Of a stretch of 64,000 nucleotides of DNA, positions 1 through 8,697 are shown in pieces. The notes under the pieces were generated by a model. It ran no database searches and was not told where the DNA came from. It saw only the letters and a list, made by a program, of their open reading frames with translations. The stretch's first letter is position 1. Each line of letters starts with the position of its first letter. Source of the DNA: CAWDMC01 sp963803295 (GTDB lineage: Bacteria > Acidobacteriota > Terriglobia > UBA7540); NCBI GenBank assembly GCA_963803295.1, contig CAWDMC010000028.1:62001-126000 (forward strand), given 5' to 3'. The position numbers and the translations under genes were made by a program.

Positions 1-216
1 ACTGGTGGTCAAGGTCGTCTCCCAGCCACCGGAGCGGTCACCGATCTGCTTAACGATCTCGGTCGACAGGGGAACACTTTCATGATGAAAGCCGGCGGAC
101 AGCGTCATGTAGAGCAAGTGCCTGTTTGATTTCGCCACCCCAGCCTGTGTTCGCAACAGCCCAACGGCGGCAGCAATGACCAGGAACAGGAGAGATAGAA
201 TTTGAATTTTGCGCAT
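1..216 (-). CDS. ThuA-domain secreted protein, 5' part only
   Basis: Reading leftwards from an ATG at 214-216, with a good GGAAGGAG ribosome site at 223-230, the frame stays open to the window edge (72 codons seen). The first ~25 residues are a signal peptide (positively charged start, then a hydrophobic run LSLLFLVIAAAVGLL). The following stretch, LLYMTLSAGFHHESVPLS with an E-I-V-x-Q-I helix, matches the start of the ThuA / trehalose-utilisation fold, a class-I glutamine-amidotransferase-like domain common in secreted proteins of Acidobacteria and Planctomycetes. The C-terminal three quarters lie outside the window, so the enzymatic role cannot be judged. Family assignment rests on a short segment and is moderately secure. 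Confidence 0.6.
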   Translation of the reverse strand, partial: MRKIQILSLLFLVIAAAVGLLRTQAGVAKSNRHLLYMTLSAGFHHESVPLSTEIVKQIGDRSGGWETTLTTS

Positions 217-370
217 CGAAAACTCCTTCCGTCGTGAACAAGCCCTGACAGGCCGCTGAAATGGCGCAGTTAGATCGCCGTGCCGAGCGAAGCGACGGAT
301 TTGTTTCCGCTTCTCTTGAGGAGAAGCAGATGCTTGCTCAGCAAGACGTTCTGGCTTTTCCGCAGCCTGT

Positions 371-435
371 CTAAACTAAACTAAACTAAACTAAACTAAA
401 CTAAACTAAACTAAACTAAACTAAACTAAACTAAA
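371..435. repeat. (CTAAA)13 pentanucleotide microsatellite
   Basis: Thirteen perfect head-to-tail copies of CTAAA (TTTAG on the other strand) with no mismatch, ending in ...CTAAACCCC. It lies in the 403-bp gap between two divergent genes, about 155 bp upstream of the ThuA-like start and 184 bp upstream of the DUF1844 start. The unit is not a multiple of the helical turn or of three, so a change in copy number would alter promoter spacing or geometry rather than a reading frame. The rest of the gap shows nothing I can name. Confidence 0.97.
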
Positions 436-619
436 CCCCGGAAGACCTTTGTATCGGCTCGCCACGGTAATGTCAATCAGGAAAGGAGCAAAAGGGAGAA
501 CAGGGACACGCCTCAACTGATGGGATAACCAGCCGGGGGAGACTCCTGACCAGTGCTCTTGTGTTAAACTGAATTATTGCTTCAGCAAGTCCGATTCGGT
601 CAATACAGGTGGAGAGGGC

Positions 620-1105
620 ATGGCTGACGAGAAGAACGAGTCAACAGGATTCAAGGTAGTTGACCGGCGCAATTTTACGGAAAGCGGTTCGCGGCGGGAG
701 GAAGGCGACGTCCCCCAAAGGGAGGACTCTCCCAGCGTCTTGCGGTCCACGACGGTGAAAAACGCTCCGGCACAGGCGGAGCGGCGCGGACCGGTGCCCG
801 TTGGCAAGCGTGAGCCTGAAGAAGAAGTGGAAGAGCCCGAGGGCTTTGGCAGTTTCGCCACCCTTGTTTCCTATCTCAGCACCACCGCTATGTTCCAGCT
901 CGGCCTGCTGCCTGGACCTGGCGGCGAGCGCATACCCACCGATTTCGTGAACGCCCGGCGAACCATCGATCTGCTGGAAGTCCTGCAGGAGAAGACCCGC
1001 GGCAACCTGACCGAAGACGAGAGCCGGATGCTCGAAGAAGTGCTGTATGAACTCCGCATCAGCTTCGTCGAAGTCCAAAACCACTTGACACGAAAAGGCC
1101 AATGA
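620..1105 (+). CDS. DUF1844 domain protein
   Basis: A 161-residue soluble protein. Residues 1-75 are charged, low-complexity and probably disordered (many Glu/Arg/Pro). Residues ~80-155 form the DUF1844 domain: FATLVSYLSTTAMFQLGL, the PTDFVNARRTIDLLEVLQEKT core and a terminal amphipathic helix LEEVLYELRISFVEV. The family's biochemical function is unknown; it is recurrent in Acidobacteria and Deltaproteobacteria. The ATG at 620 is preceded by GGAGAGGGC. Its stop codon overlaps the start of the next gene by four bases (ATGA at 1102-1105), so the two are translationally coupled. Confidence 0.85.
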   Translation: MADEKNESTGFKVVDRRNFTESGSRREEGDVPQREDSPSVLRSTTVKNAPAQAERRGPVPVGKREPEEEVEEPEGFGSFATLVSYLSTTAMFQLGLLPGPGGERIPTDFVNARRTIDLLEVLQEKTRGNLTEDESRMLEEVLYELRISFVEVQNHLTRKGQ

Positions 1106-1860
1106 GGCTCACATTTCTGGGAACGGGCACCTCCACCGGCGTTCCCCTTCTCGCTTGCGAGTGCCCGGTTTGCAGGTCGACAGACCCTCGCGACAAGCGG
1201 ACTCGGCCCAGTCTCGAAATTGAGTTTGACGGTCGGGTGGTGGTCATTGACACTGCACCGGATTTCCGCCAGCAGGCACTACGGGAACACATTATGCGCC
1301 TCGACGCGGTGCTCTACACCCACACCCATGCCGATCACCTTATGGGTCTGGATGATGTGCGGGCATTCTACTTCCGCCAGCAGACTCCAATTCCGATCTA
1401 CGCCAGCGCCCCTTCGATGGCCGATATCCGCCGCGTCTTCGAGTACATCTTCGATCAGAGTTATCCGTACGGAGGACTGGCAAAGCTTGACCCCTGCCTT
1501 ATCGATGGCCCTTTCGACCTGTGGGGCGAGACCTTTACGCCAGTGCCGGTGATGCACGGGACACTGCCGATCCTCGGCTTCCGCGTTCGCAGCGTGGTAT
1601 ACATCGCCGATTGCAGCACGATTCCGGACGAGTCATTGCCCTTGCTTCAAGATCTCGACGTCCTGGTGATTGAGGCACTGCGTCACACGCCTCATCCCGC
1701 GCACTCAACGCTTGAGCAGTCACTGGCCTGGGTGGAGCGCCTCCAACCGCGGCGAGCCTTCTTTACGCACATGACGCACGACCTGGGCCATGATCAGACC
1801 AATGCCTTACTTCCGCCCCACGTAAGACTTGCCTATGATGGTTTGATTGTGGAAGTGTAG
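1102..1860 (+). CDS. MBL-fold metal-dependent hydrolase, PhnP-like
   Basis: 252 residues with the metallo-beta-lactamase fold of the PhnP / RNase Z-like phosphodiesterase group. It opens MRLTFLGTGTSTGVPLLACECPVC, with a CxCxxC cysteine set (CECPVC) as in PhnP where it binds a structural zinc. The dinuclear-metal motif HTHADH is at residues 74-79; further ligands are the H in VMHGTLP, D in YIADCST and the H in the C-terminal FFTHMTHD. Such enzymes hydrolyse cyclic or linear phosphodiesters in the cytoplasm; the actual substrate here is unknown. Translationally coupled to the DUF1844 gene upstream; ribF follows after 34 bp. Confidence 0.85.
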   Translation: MRLTFLGTGTSTGVPLLACECPVCRSTDPRDKRTRPSLEIEFDGRVVVIDTAPDFRQQALREHIMRLDAVLYTHTHADHLMGLDDVRAFYFRQQTPIPIYASAPSMADIRRVFEYIFDQSYPYGGLAKLDPCLIDGPFDLWGETFTPVPVMHGTLPILGFRVRSVVYIADCSTIPDESLPLLQDLDVLVIEALRHTPHPAHSTLEQSLAWVERLQPRRAFFTHMTHDLGHDQTNALLPPHVRLAYDGLIVEV

Positions 1861-1894
1861 CCGACGCTGGGATTTCGGTTTCGAAGCTGCTGGC

Positions 1895-2893
1895 ATGCAA
1901 GTTTTTCGCCATCTCGACAAAATCGCTGAACAACACCATTCGAGTGCCGTCACCATCGGCAATTTCGACGGCGTTCATCTCGGACACCAGGCGCTGGTGG
2001 CTAGTGTGGTCGCGAAGGCATGCGCCGACGGTGCGGCCGCCACCGCGATCACGTTTGAGCCCCATCCGCTTCGCCTGCTGGCGCCGGAACGCGCTCCCAA
2101 GCTGCTCACCACGCTCGACGACAAAATTCGCCTGATCGGTGAGACGGGCATCCAGACCTTGCTGGTGCTTCCCTTCGACACCCAGCTCTCCCGTTTGTCG
2201 CCGCGTGAATTTGTCGATCATATTCTGGTGGAGAAGTTGCGAGCCAGCTCAGTTCACGTCGGGCCCAATTTCCGCTTTGGGCATCGCCATGCCGGTGACG
2301 TCAAGCTTTTGGGTGAAATGGCGGCGGAGAGGGGATTCACCCTGGATGTGCATGAAGGTGTGAAGGTACGCGGCGAATGGGTTTCGAGTTCCCGAATCCG
2401 CGAACTCGTTGCCGAGGGACGAGTTTCAAAGGCAGGACGCATGCTCGGCCGTCCCTTTTCTCTTTCGGGATCGATCGTTCACGGATCGGGCATCGGCCGC
2501 AGCCAAACGGTTCCCACCCTGAATCTCGCGCCGGTGGAAGAGCAGTTACCGCGGAACGGGGTCTACGTGACACGGACCCGCGTGAATGGCGAGCAGTATG
2601 ACTCCGTGTCAAATGTCGGACACAAACCGACTTTCGGTGAACATCCGATTACCATCGAGTCCTATCTATTGAACTTCACCGGTACCCTGCAGGCAGCGCG
2701 TATGGAAGTGGAGTTCCTGCACCGTCTTCGCGACGAGGTGAAATTTCCAGACGCCGCAGCACTCAAGTCGCAAATCCAGCGGGACATCGGACACACGCTT
2801 CAATATTTCCGGCTCCTGAGGCTGTTCAGATCCCGGCAAAAACGAGAGTCCGGCTATCTCCTTGGCCGCAAAGGAACAAAAGGCATGACGTGA
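1895..2893 (+). CDS. ribF: Bifunctional riboflavin kinase / FAD synthetase
   Basis: Converts riboflavin to FMN (C-terminal kinase domain) and FMN to FAD (N-terminal adenylyltransferase domain). The N-terminal nucleotidyltransferase signature GNFDGVHLGHQ is near residues 22-32, followed by TFEPHP and the VGPNFRFGHRHAGD loop. The C-terminal flavokinase has GSGIGRSQTVPTLNL and ends with the FLHRLRDEVKF motif. I choose the ATG at 1895 (MQVFRHLDKI) because it matches the family's start; an in-frame ATG at 1847 would add 16 unrelated residues and overlap the upstream gene. Length 332 is normal. The extreme C-terminus (about 15 residues, basic) extends slightly past the usual end. Confidence 0.95.
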   Translation: MQVFRHLDKIAEQHHSSAVTIGNFDGVHLGHQALVASVVAKACADGAAATAITFEPHPLRLLAPERAPKLLTTLDDKIRLIGETGIQTLLVLPFDTQLSRLSPREFVDHILVEKLRASSVHVGPNFRFGHRHAGDVKLLGEMAAERGFTLDVHEGVKVRGEWVSSSRIRELVAEGRVSKAGRMLGRPFSLSGSIVHGSGIGRSQTVPTLNLAPVEEQLPRNGVYVTRTRVNGEQYDSVSNVGHKPTFGEHPITIESYLLNFTGTLQAARMEVEFLHRLRDEVKFPDAAALKSQIQRDIGHTLQYFRLLRLFRSRQKRESGYLLGRKGTKGMT

Positions 2894-3109
2894 CCGCTTC
2901 ACGGCAATTTGAGGTGCGGGAAATCTGCGGAAAAAGTGCGGGAATCCAGCGGGAATTCTTCGGAAATCGGGGTCAATCAGCCCTTCCCGCCCGGAACTGA
3001 GCCGGCTCTCTTTCTCGCGACGAATTGTTATTTCGAGTCGGGAACCCCGGAGGTCCACCGAGCATCTGATCGATGACCCGTGGTAATGCAGCCCATTGGA
3101 GGAGGACAA

Positions 3110-3994
3110 ATGGCTCACTACTCCAGGCGTGATCTCCTGAAATCAGGACTTGCCGCAGCGGCGCTCGCTGGTGCCGGAAGTTTGCGGCTGAGAGCGGCGC
3201 GCGAAACAGCGACGGATTGGGTAACGCTAGGGAAGTCTGGCGTAAAGGTCACCCGGCTCGCCTTTGGCACCGGCACCTTGAGCGGGCGAGTCCAGCGCGA
3301 CTTGGGACAAGACCAATTTACGCGGTTGGTCCGCTACGCCTACGACCGCGGCATCCGGTTCTTTGAGACCGCCGAGTCTTACACCGAGATGCACAGGATG
3401 CTGGGCTTAGCGCTGAAAGGCATTCCCCGCGATAGCTATCGGCTGATGTCGAAGGTGACGACCCATGATGGCATAGATCCGTCGCAAAAGATCGACGAGT
3501 TGCGCAAGCTCGCCAGTACCGAGTACTTCGACGTGATGCTGCTGCACTGGCAGCACGTTTCAACCTGGCCCACCGACAGCATGCGGTGGCAAGACGGCAT
3601 TTTGGAAGCCCAGTCGAGGCAGGTTGTGGTAGGGCACGGCGCGTCAGTGCACGGCCTCCCGGCGTTACGCCAGTTTCCGGGGAACAAGTGGCTCCAGGTG
3701 GCGATGATCCGGATGAATCATAAAGGCACGAGGATGGACGCGGAAGACTACAACACGGACGGATTGGGAAATGTTAGCGAGGTCGTTACACGCGTGAAAC
3801 AGGTCCGCAAAGCAGGTATGGGCGTGATCAGCATGAAACTCGTGGGAGAGGGTGCCTTCACGGCCCGTGAGGATCGCCAGGCGTCGATGAGGTACGCGTT
3901 CAGGAACGCGGGCGTCGATTGCGTGACGGTCGGCTTCAAGAACACGGCAGAGATCGACGAAGCCATTGAGAATCTAAATCTGGCGCTCGCATAG
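3110..3994 (+). CDS. Exported (TAT) aldo/keto reductase
   Basis: 294 residues from the ATG at 3110, preceded by GGAGGAGGAC, a near-perfect ribosome site; upstream in-frame starts lack one. The N-terminus SRRDLLKSGLAAAALAGAG is a twin-arginine signal. The body is the AKR TIM barrel: WVTLGKSGVKVTRLAFGTG, the GIRFFETAESY segment, MSKV (catalytic Lys) and LLHW (catalytic His). The usual catalytic Asp of FFDTA is Glu here (FFETA), while Tyr, Lys and His of the tetrad are present. Such TAT-exported AKRs are frequent in Acidobacteria and Planctomycetes; substrates are generally unknown, a sugar-derived carbonyl being plausible given the neighbouring sugar isomerase. Confidence 0.85.
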   Translation: MAHYSRRDLLKSGLAAAALAGAGSLRLRAARETATDWVTLGKSGVKVTRLAFGTGTLSGRVQRDLGQDQFTRLVRYAYDRGIRFFETAESYTEMHRMLGLALKGIPRDSYRLMSKVTTHDGIDPSQKIDELRKLASTEYFDVMLLHWQHVSTWPTDSMRWQDGILEAQSRQVVVGHGASVHGLPALRQFPGNKWLQVAMIRMNHKGTRMDAEDYNTDGLGNVSEVVTRVKQVRKAGMGVISMKLVGEGAFTAREDRQASMRYAFRNAGVDCVTVGFKNTAEIDEAIENLNLALA

Positions 3995-4099
3995 CAGACG
4001 GGTGCAACTTCCTTCTCGCCTGGGACCGGGCGCGGTTTACTGGGCACGGCCGTTCAGGGCCTCCTCCTCAAGCTTCGCCATTTTAGAAACACGCGGGCT

Positions 4100-5023
4100 C
4101 TACACCTTTAGGTTCTTGAGGTAGTTGTAACTCATCTCGAGACTCTTGAACACTGGCCGATCGCAAAAATCCTGTTCGACGTAGTAGTGCCTTAGGCCGC
4201 CGCCGGACGCTGCCGCCAGAATCCGCTTCCAATCGATACAGCCGCGTCCAACCTCGGTAAAGGGCCCCGGGCCTGGATCCGGATCGGTCGTGGGAGCATA
4301 GCCCGGCTTCCGGTCCTTGATATGAAGCAGTGGAATTCGACCGGGGTATTTCTTGAAGTATTCCACCGGATCTCGCCCAGCTCGAGTGAGCCAGTAGCAA
4401 TCGATCTCCAACTGGACAGATTGTGGATCGGTGTGACGAAGAAGCCAATCGTAGGGAACGACACCGTCATGTTCCCGGAACTCGACATTTAGGTTGTGGT
4501 AGGCGAACTGGAGACCCGCCCTTTTGCATTGCTCGCCCGTCGCGTTCATCAAGTCAGCAAGGCGCTTATAGTCATCGAGAGGATTGAGCTTGGAAACATC
4601 GCCCACGCTGCCACCCAAGTAGCGCACGCCAATCTCACCCGCGTACTCAATAAGTGGCTCCCATCGAGACTTGGCTTCAGAAAGCTGGTATCTAGGCCTC
4701 AGGCTGTAGGAAAGGGTGTGGCTACTCGGCGCCACCAGGCCGGCCGAGCTCAACAGGCGACGAATCTCCGAAGCTTTCCGCCCGTAAAAGTCGAAGAGTT
4801 CAACTTCTTTATAGCCGATCGCGGCGACTTTCTCCAAAGTACCGGGAAAGTCTCGCTCGCATTCGTGCCGCACCGTGAATAGCTCCAGGCCGATAGGAAG
4901 ACCAAGAGGCTGGGCCCTCAGAAGCCCCGCCTTTTGATTTGCGGCCACGGCGGCGAGCCCGAACATGCCTGCTCGCAGGAATCGCCTTCGCTCGAAAGAC
5001 CTGATGCGGGTGGAATTTTTCAT
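4100..5023 (-). CDS. Exported sugar phosphate isomerase/epimerase (AP-endonuclease-2-type TIM barrel)
   Basis: 307 residues, starting MKNSTRIRSFERRRFLRAGMFGLAAVAA, a twin-arginine signal. The body has the xylose-isomerase-like TIM barrel hallmarks: LFTVRHECERDF, the TLEKVAAIGYKEVELF strand, YHNLNVEF with a metal-ligand-like His, VQLEIDCYWL and LLHIKDR. This superfamily (IolE/IolH, KduI-like, 3-keto-sugar epimerases) isomerises or epimerises sugars with a divalent metal. It is convergent with the aldo/keto reductase (106 bp between stops), both exported. Substrate cannot be named from sequence. Confidence 0.85.
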   Translation of the reverse strand: MKNSTRIRSFERRRFLRAGMFGLAAVAANQKAGLLRAQPLGLPIGLELFTVRHECERDFPGTLEKVAAIGYKEVELFDFYGRKASEIRRLLSSAGLVAPSSHTLSYSLRPRYQLSEAKSRWEPLIEYAGEIGVRYLGGSVGDVSKLNPLDDYKRLADLMNATGEQCKRAGLQFAYHNLNVEFREHDGVVPYDWLLRHTDPQSVQLEIDCYWLTRAGRDPVEYFKKYPGRIPLLHIKDRKPGYAPTTDPDPGPGPFTEVGRGCIDWKRILAAASGGGLRHYYVEQDFCDRPVFKSLEMSYNYLKNLKV

Positions 5024-5196
5024 CCGGTTTTCCTTTGCAAGCGTTCGAGAGGATGGGGTTCTTCCCGATAAGAGTCTTCCGGCGCCTCCTCTAACACGAC
5101 AGCAAATCGGAACTCCTCACCGTTATAATCCTAAGTCTCTGGTCTTGTGGCCCTTTCAAAAATGGTCTGTTAAATACACTAGCACAATGAGGACTC

Positions 5197-7620
5197 ATGC
5201 CAAAACGACGACTCCTTCTATTCTCCCTTGCCGCGGTCTTTTTTCTCGTATTTCCGAACTACGGATTCTCCACTGCGGAATCCGTGGCCCGGCGGCAGTC
5301 TCTCGATGGAACCTGGCAACTCTGGTTTGACGAAAAAGCTGACTGGCAGCACGAAAAGCTCGTACTTGATTCGAGCGACCTGAGCAAGGTGCCGAACTAT
5401 CCGCCCAGCATCGGCTGGGATGAGATGCTCAAACGGGGGCAACCCTACACGGTACCCGCGACATGGGACGAGCACTTTCCTCATCATCACGGCGCCGGTT
5501 GGTATTGGCGCGAGTTGCGGATTCCAACTGCTGCCCGTGGCAAGCTGATCCGGCTAAGCTTTGCGGCCGTGCGGCAACACGCCGAGGTCTACCTGAACCG
5601 CAAACTGGTCGGCTACAGCCTGGAGGGATTCACGCCCTTTGTGGTTGATATTACCGCCGCGGCTCGCTACAACGAGCCAAACCTGCTGGCGGTGCGCGTT
5701 ACCAACGCCGGCGGCGGAGACTCCTGGGCAGATTTCGTTCCGATCGTCTGGGGTGACGTCCATCTGCCCGACAGCCATGACTTTGGCGGAATCTGGCAGC
5801 ACGTGGATCTGCTGATCACGGCGCCCACCTTCATTGAGAATGTATACGCGGCGCCACTCGAGGACCTCACGACGGTGCGCGTGGTCACCACTGTCACCAA
5901 CACGCGTGCCGCGGCTCAAAACGTAGCGTTGAGTTATGAAGCCGAGGCGGCTGACGGAAAAAAGGTGGCGGACGGGATCGCCTCCGGTTCGGTACCCGCC
6001 CACAGCCAGCAGTCATTCGAAACAGCAATCAAGATCCCTCAAGCCGAATTGTGGTCGCCTGATACACCGAAGCAATACCGACTCATAACTCGGCTGCGAG
6101 GGCGCGGCGAGCACGACCAGGTGGAGACCGCTTTCGGCATGCGCTTCTTCTCCGAGAAGAACGGGAAGCTTTTCCTGAATGGGCATCGCGTGGTGGTGCG
6201 CAGTAGCATCAATTTCGGTTTCTACCCGTACACTGTGGCCTATCCCTCGATCGAGTTCGCGGAAAAGGAGATCCGGGCCGCGAAGGCTTTGGGGCTGAAT
6301 ACGCTTTCCTGCCATCGCACGGCTTGCACTCCGGCGCTGCTAGATGCGGCTGATCGCCTGGGCCTGATGATTTACGAGGAACCCGGAGGCGCGCCACGCG
6401 AAAGACAGCCCGAGCCACAGTCGCCGGCAGAAGCTTTCGAGCGCCAGGCTTTTCTCGCGAAACTCAATCGGCTGGTGGTCCGCGATCGGAATCACCCGGC
6501 GCTTGTCTGGTGGAATATGGCCAACGAGGCTTTCAGCGATGTTGTCAACGATCCCGCCCACTTGAAACCTTACATCGATCAGCTTATGCGCACCACTCAC
6601 CGCCTTGATCCTTCGCGTTTCGTCACCTACACGTCCGCCCGGCAGACTACGGTGATGCTGCGGCCTTTTGAGGACGAGTATGGGTTTCTCTACGACGCCC
6701 ACACCGTGGAAAACGTGCCGGCCGTGTGGCGGGACGTTTTGACAATCGAACACTCGCGTTTCCAGGCGCCCGCAACCAACGAGGTCGCCTACAACGGTGA
6801 AAGCCGCAATCTCGATTCGCTGGGCGACTTACCGATGCTCGCCGCCAAGTTCTCGAGCTCACCGGCAGGGTCCTACGAAGCGGAGTGGCGTCACTGGGCC
6901 GAGATGCTCGAGCGGGACTTCGCGCGATACCAGCTAGGCAAGTATTTCAATAATACGAGCGAACTATGCCGCCTGATTGGGCTTCAGCAAGGCGAGGGTT
7001 TCAGCCGCGAAGTGGAAGCTGTGCGCCTCTCCGATGCGGCGAGTGGGCTGGCCCTTAACGGTTGGCAGTCGCATGCCGGTGTCTGGCTTACCTTCTCTGA
7101 TGGAAGCAAGATGCCCGCCCACTGGACCTCAGGATTGGTGGACACACTGCGCAATCCCAACTTCCCGCCGGAGATGCTGGCCCATGTGAATGAGCCGGTC
7201 CATCTGGCAGTCGTTCCCATTCCAAGTGTCACTTACGCAGGAAGCAAGGTACAGGTGACGGTGAGCCTGATTAACGAACAGCAACTCAAGGGTGCGGGCG
7301 AACTCGTGGTCAAGATGTCCGGTCCCGGAAGCACGGGTGAGAAGACTATCGAAAAGCAGGTCGAGATCGAAGGCGATTCTCTGACGTTCGTTCAACCGCT
7401 GGTTGAGGTGACACTCTCGCCCCAGGGGATGTCCCCCCAAAGCGAGTCGTATCTCATTGAGGCCGAGCTGCACCTCACTGGAGGCAAGACCCTGAAAGGC
7501 CAACGGCCGATCCTGGTGGAAAACCAGTCTGCTTGGACGCTGCCCTCCGGCGGAATCGAAGTCCAGGACTCCACGCATATGCTGGACAAGTACCTCGAGG
7601 CAAAATCCGATCTTCTATGA
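5197..7620 (+). CDS. Secreted glycoside hydrolase family 2 enzyme, main reading frame (frameshifted 3' end)
   Basis: 807 residues in the intact frame. Signal peptide about 1-28 (KRRLLLFSLAAVFFLVFP). Then a GH2 sugar-binding jelly-roll (~35-205; SLDGTWQLWFDEK, GWYWRELRIP, AEVYLNRKLVG), an Ig-like domain (~206-310) and the TIM-barrel catalytic domain (~315-600) with the acid/base motif WWNMANEA (Glu444) and a likely nucleophile region ATNEVAYNGES. A C-terminal all-beta region follows. The frame ends abruptly at 7618-7620, while homologous-looking sequence continues in frame +2 from about 7592 through 8206 without a stop, so the natural product is probably about 1000 residues. Substrate is likely a beta-galactoside, beta-mannoside or beta-glucuronide; not determinable here. 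Confidence 0.85.
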   Translation: MPKRRLLLFSLAAVFFLVFPNYGFSTAESVARRQSLDGTWQLWFDEKADWQHEKLVLDSSDLSKVPNYPPSIGWDEMLKRGQPYTVPATWDEHFPHHHGAGWYWRELRIPTAARGKLIRLSFAAVRQHAEVYLNRKLVGYSLEGFTPFVVDITAAARYNEPNLLAVRVTNAGGGDSWADFVPIVWGDVHLPDSHDFGGIWQHVDLLITAPTFIENVYAAPLEDLTTVRVVTTVTNTRAAAQNVALSYEAEAADGKKVADGIASGSVPAHSQQSFETAIKIPQAELWSPDTPKQYRLITRLRGRGEHDQVETAFGMRFFSEKNGKLFLNGHRVVVRSSINFGFYPYTVAYPSIEFAEKEIRAAKALGLNTLSCHRTACTPALLDAADRLGLMIYEEPGGAPRERQPEPQSPAEAFERQAFLAKLNRLVVRDRNHPALVWWNMANEAFSDVVNDPAHLKPYIDQLMRTTHRLDPSRFVTYTSARQTTVMLRPFEDEYGFLYDAHTVENVPAVWRDVLTIEHSRFQAPATNEVAYNGESRNLDSLGDLPMLAAKFSSSPAGSYEAEWRHWAEMLERDFARYQLGKYFNNTSELCRLIGLQQGEGFSREVEAVRLSDAASGLALNGWQSHAGVWLTFSDGSKMPAHWTSGLVDTLRNPNFPPEMLAHVNEPVHLAVVPIPSVTYAGSKVQVTVSLINEQQLKGAGELVVKMSGPGSTGEKTIEKQVEIEGDSLTFVQPLVEVTLSPQGMSPQSESYLIEAELHLTGGKTLKGQRPILVENQSAWTLPSGGIEVQDSTHMLDKYLEAKSDLL

Positions 7621-7654
7621 AAACACTGCCAGTCCCTCGGCCAAATGGCAGCCC

Positions 7655-8206
7655 GTGATCCTGGTCTACGATCCCGGGCAAGGTGATTTCGGCTCCGTGG
7701 TATGGAGCGCCCAGGAGATCGAGCGTTCCGTTGCCGAGCAGGGACGGACTGTCTTGTTCTGGGCGCCCGGCCCTGAGCACGGCAAAATGGTGGTCGAAAC
7801 CTTGCAGAAACTCAAAGTGCTGCCGGCGAGTTCATCGGTCGCGCCTCTGGGACTGCACTGGTTCGGCGGATGGGAATTCAATACGCCCCACCCGGTGTTT
7901 GCGGGATTGCCGGCGCCGGTCGTCTTTGGGCAGGATTTTTCCAGCGCCTTCGGCTATTGGGGGATCACCGATTTTCCGGGCAAGCTGATCGCGGGATTGA
8001 TCAACGCACCCCCGCAGATAGCGGTAACGCTGGGCGAACTGCCCTTCGGCAAAGGCAAGATCCTGGTCTGCTCGCTGAACCTCCTGCCCTATCTGGACAA
8101 GGATCCGGTGGCGGATCGAATCTTCGCGCAGCTCCTGAACTATGCGGTCACGAGCGCTGCGGTTTCAAGTGAAGAGCTGCGCAGAACCGTCGCCGGACAA
8201 CGCTAA
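7655..8206 (+). CDS. C-terminal continuation of the GH2 protein in a shifted frame
   Basis: In this frame the reading runs back without a stop to at least 7562 (…NPIFYENTASPSAKWQPV… just before ILVYDPGQGDF), overlapping the end of the preceding frame. There is no ribosome site at the nominal GTG (7655). The 183 residues look like a glutamine-amidotransferase-like (ThuA/beta-galactosidase-trimerisation-like) beta/alpha domain: ILVYDPG, SVAEQGRTVLFWAPG, HPVFAGLPAPVVF, GKGKILVCSLNLLPYL. I interpret it as the 3' part of the same gene separated by a single-base frameshift around 7592-7618, either a real mutation or an assembly error. Confidence 0.75.
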   Translation: MILVYDPGQGDFGSVVWSAQEIERSVAEQGRTVLFWAPGPEHGKMVVETLQKLKVLPASSSVAPLGLHWFGGWEFNTPHPVFAGLPAPVVFGQDFSSAFGYWGITDFPGKLIAGLINAPPQIAVTLGELPFGKGKILVCSLNLLPYLDKDPVADRIFAQLLNYAVTSAAVSSEELRRTVAGQR

Positions 8207-8253
8207 CCCTTGCGCCGAGCCACAGCTGCGGCCAGAGGCCGTGGCGCCCGCTT

Positions 8254-8697
8254 TCACTTGAGAGTTTTCAAGAACGAGACGATCTGCCAGATCTGTTGAT
8301 CGGGCAGCCTTGACCACGACGGCATGCCCTTACGAACCCTGCCGTTACGCAGCGCCCAGAAGAGCACTCCGGGAGCAGCCTCTTGTATGCTGGGCGAACG
8401 CAAGTCAGCCGCGCGGTCGAGCCCGCGCGCATCCGGACCGTGGCACTCGGCGCAGTACTCGACAAAAAGCTTGCGCCCGGCAGCGATGGCTTTCGCTTGG
8501 CCCTCAAAGGGATTCCTTAGCGTTTGGGCCCGAGCCGGAGCCTTGCTAAGCTGAGCTGCAGGACCGTCTTCGTCCTTAGGCAGACGGGCGATCAGGGTCA
8601 GGGGAAGGACAGCGAAGGTCATCCCCGCCAGGGTGGCCCAAAGGCTTGGCCGCAGAAGTCTCAGCTTGCCTCGTAGAGACAGTCGCGTCAGGTTCAT
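8254..8697 (-). CDS. Small membrane-anchored c-type cytochrome
   Basis: 147 residues. A hydrophobic segment near residues 20-40 (LWATLAGMTFAVLPLTLIA) acts as signal or anchor; the C-terminal ~85 residues are a mono-heme cytochrome c domain with the CxxCH site CAECH followed by GPDARG and a distal Met in KGMPSW. It resembles cytochrome c6/cbb3-type small electron carriers (LFVEYCAECHGPDARG, SVSFLKTLK-like end). The ATG at 8695-8697 has GGAGGTGG upstream and overlaps the stop of the upstream gene by four bases, so the pair is one operon. Confidence 0.85.
   Translation of the reverse strand: MNLTRLSLRGKLRLLRPSLWATLAGMTFAVLPLTLIARLPKDEDGPAAQLSKAPARAQTLRNPFEGQAKAIAAGRKLFVEYCAECHGPDARGLDRAADLRSPSIQEAAPGVLFWALRNGRVRKGMPSWSRLPDQQIWQIVSFLKTLK

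Noticed and set aside
574..1102. Long minus-strand frames opposite the DUF1844 gene
   Set aside because: Arginine/serine-rich antisense shadows without ribosome sites; the plus-strand gene is clearly the real one.
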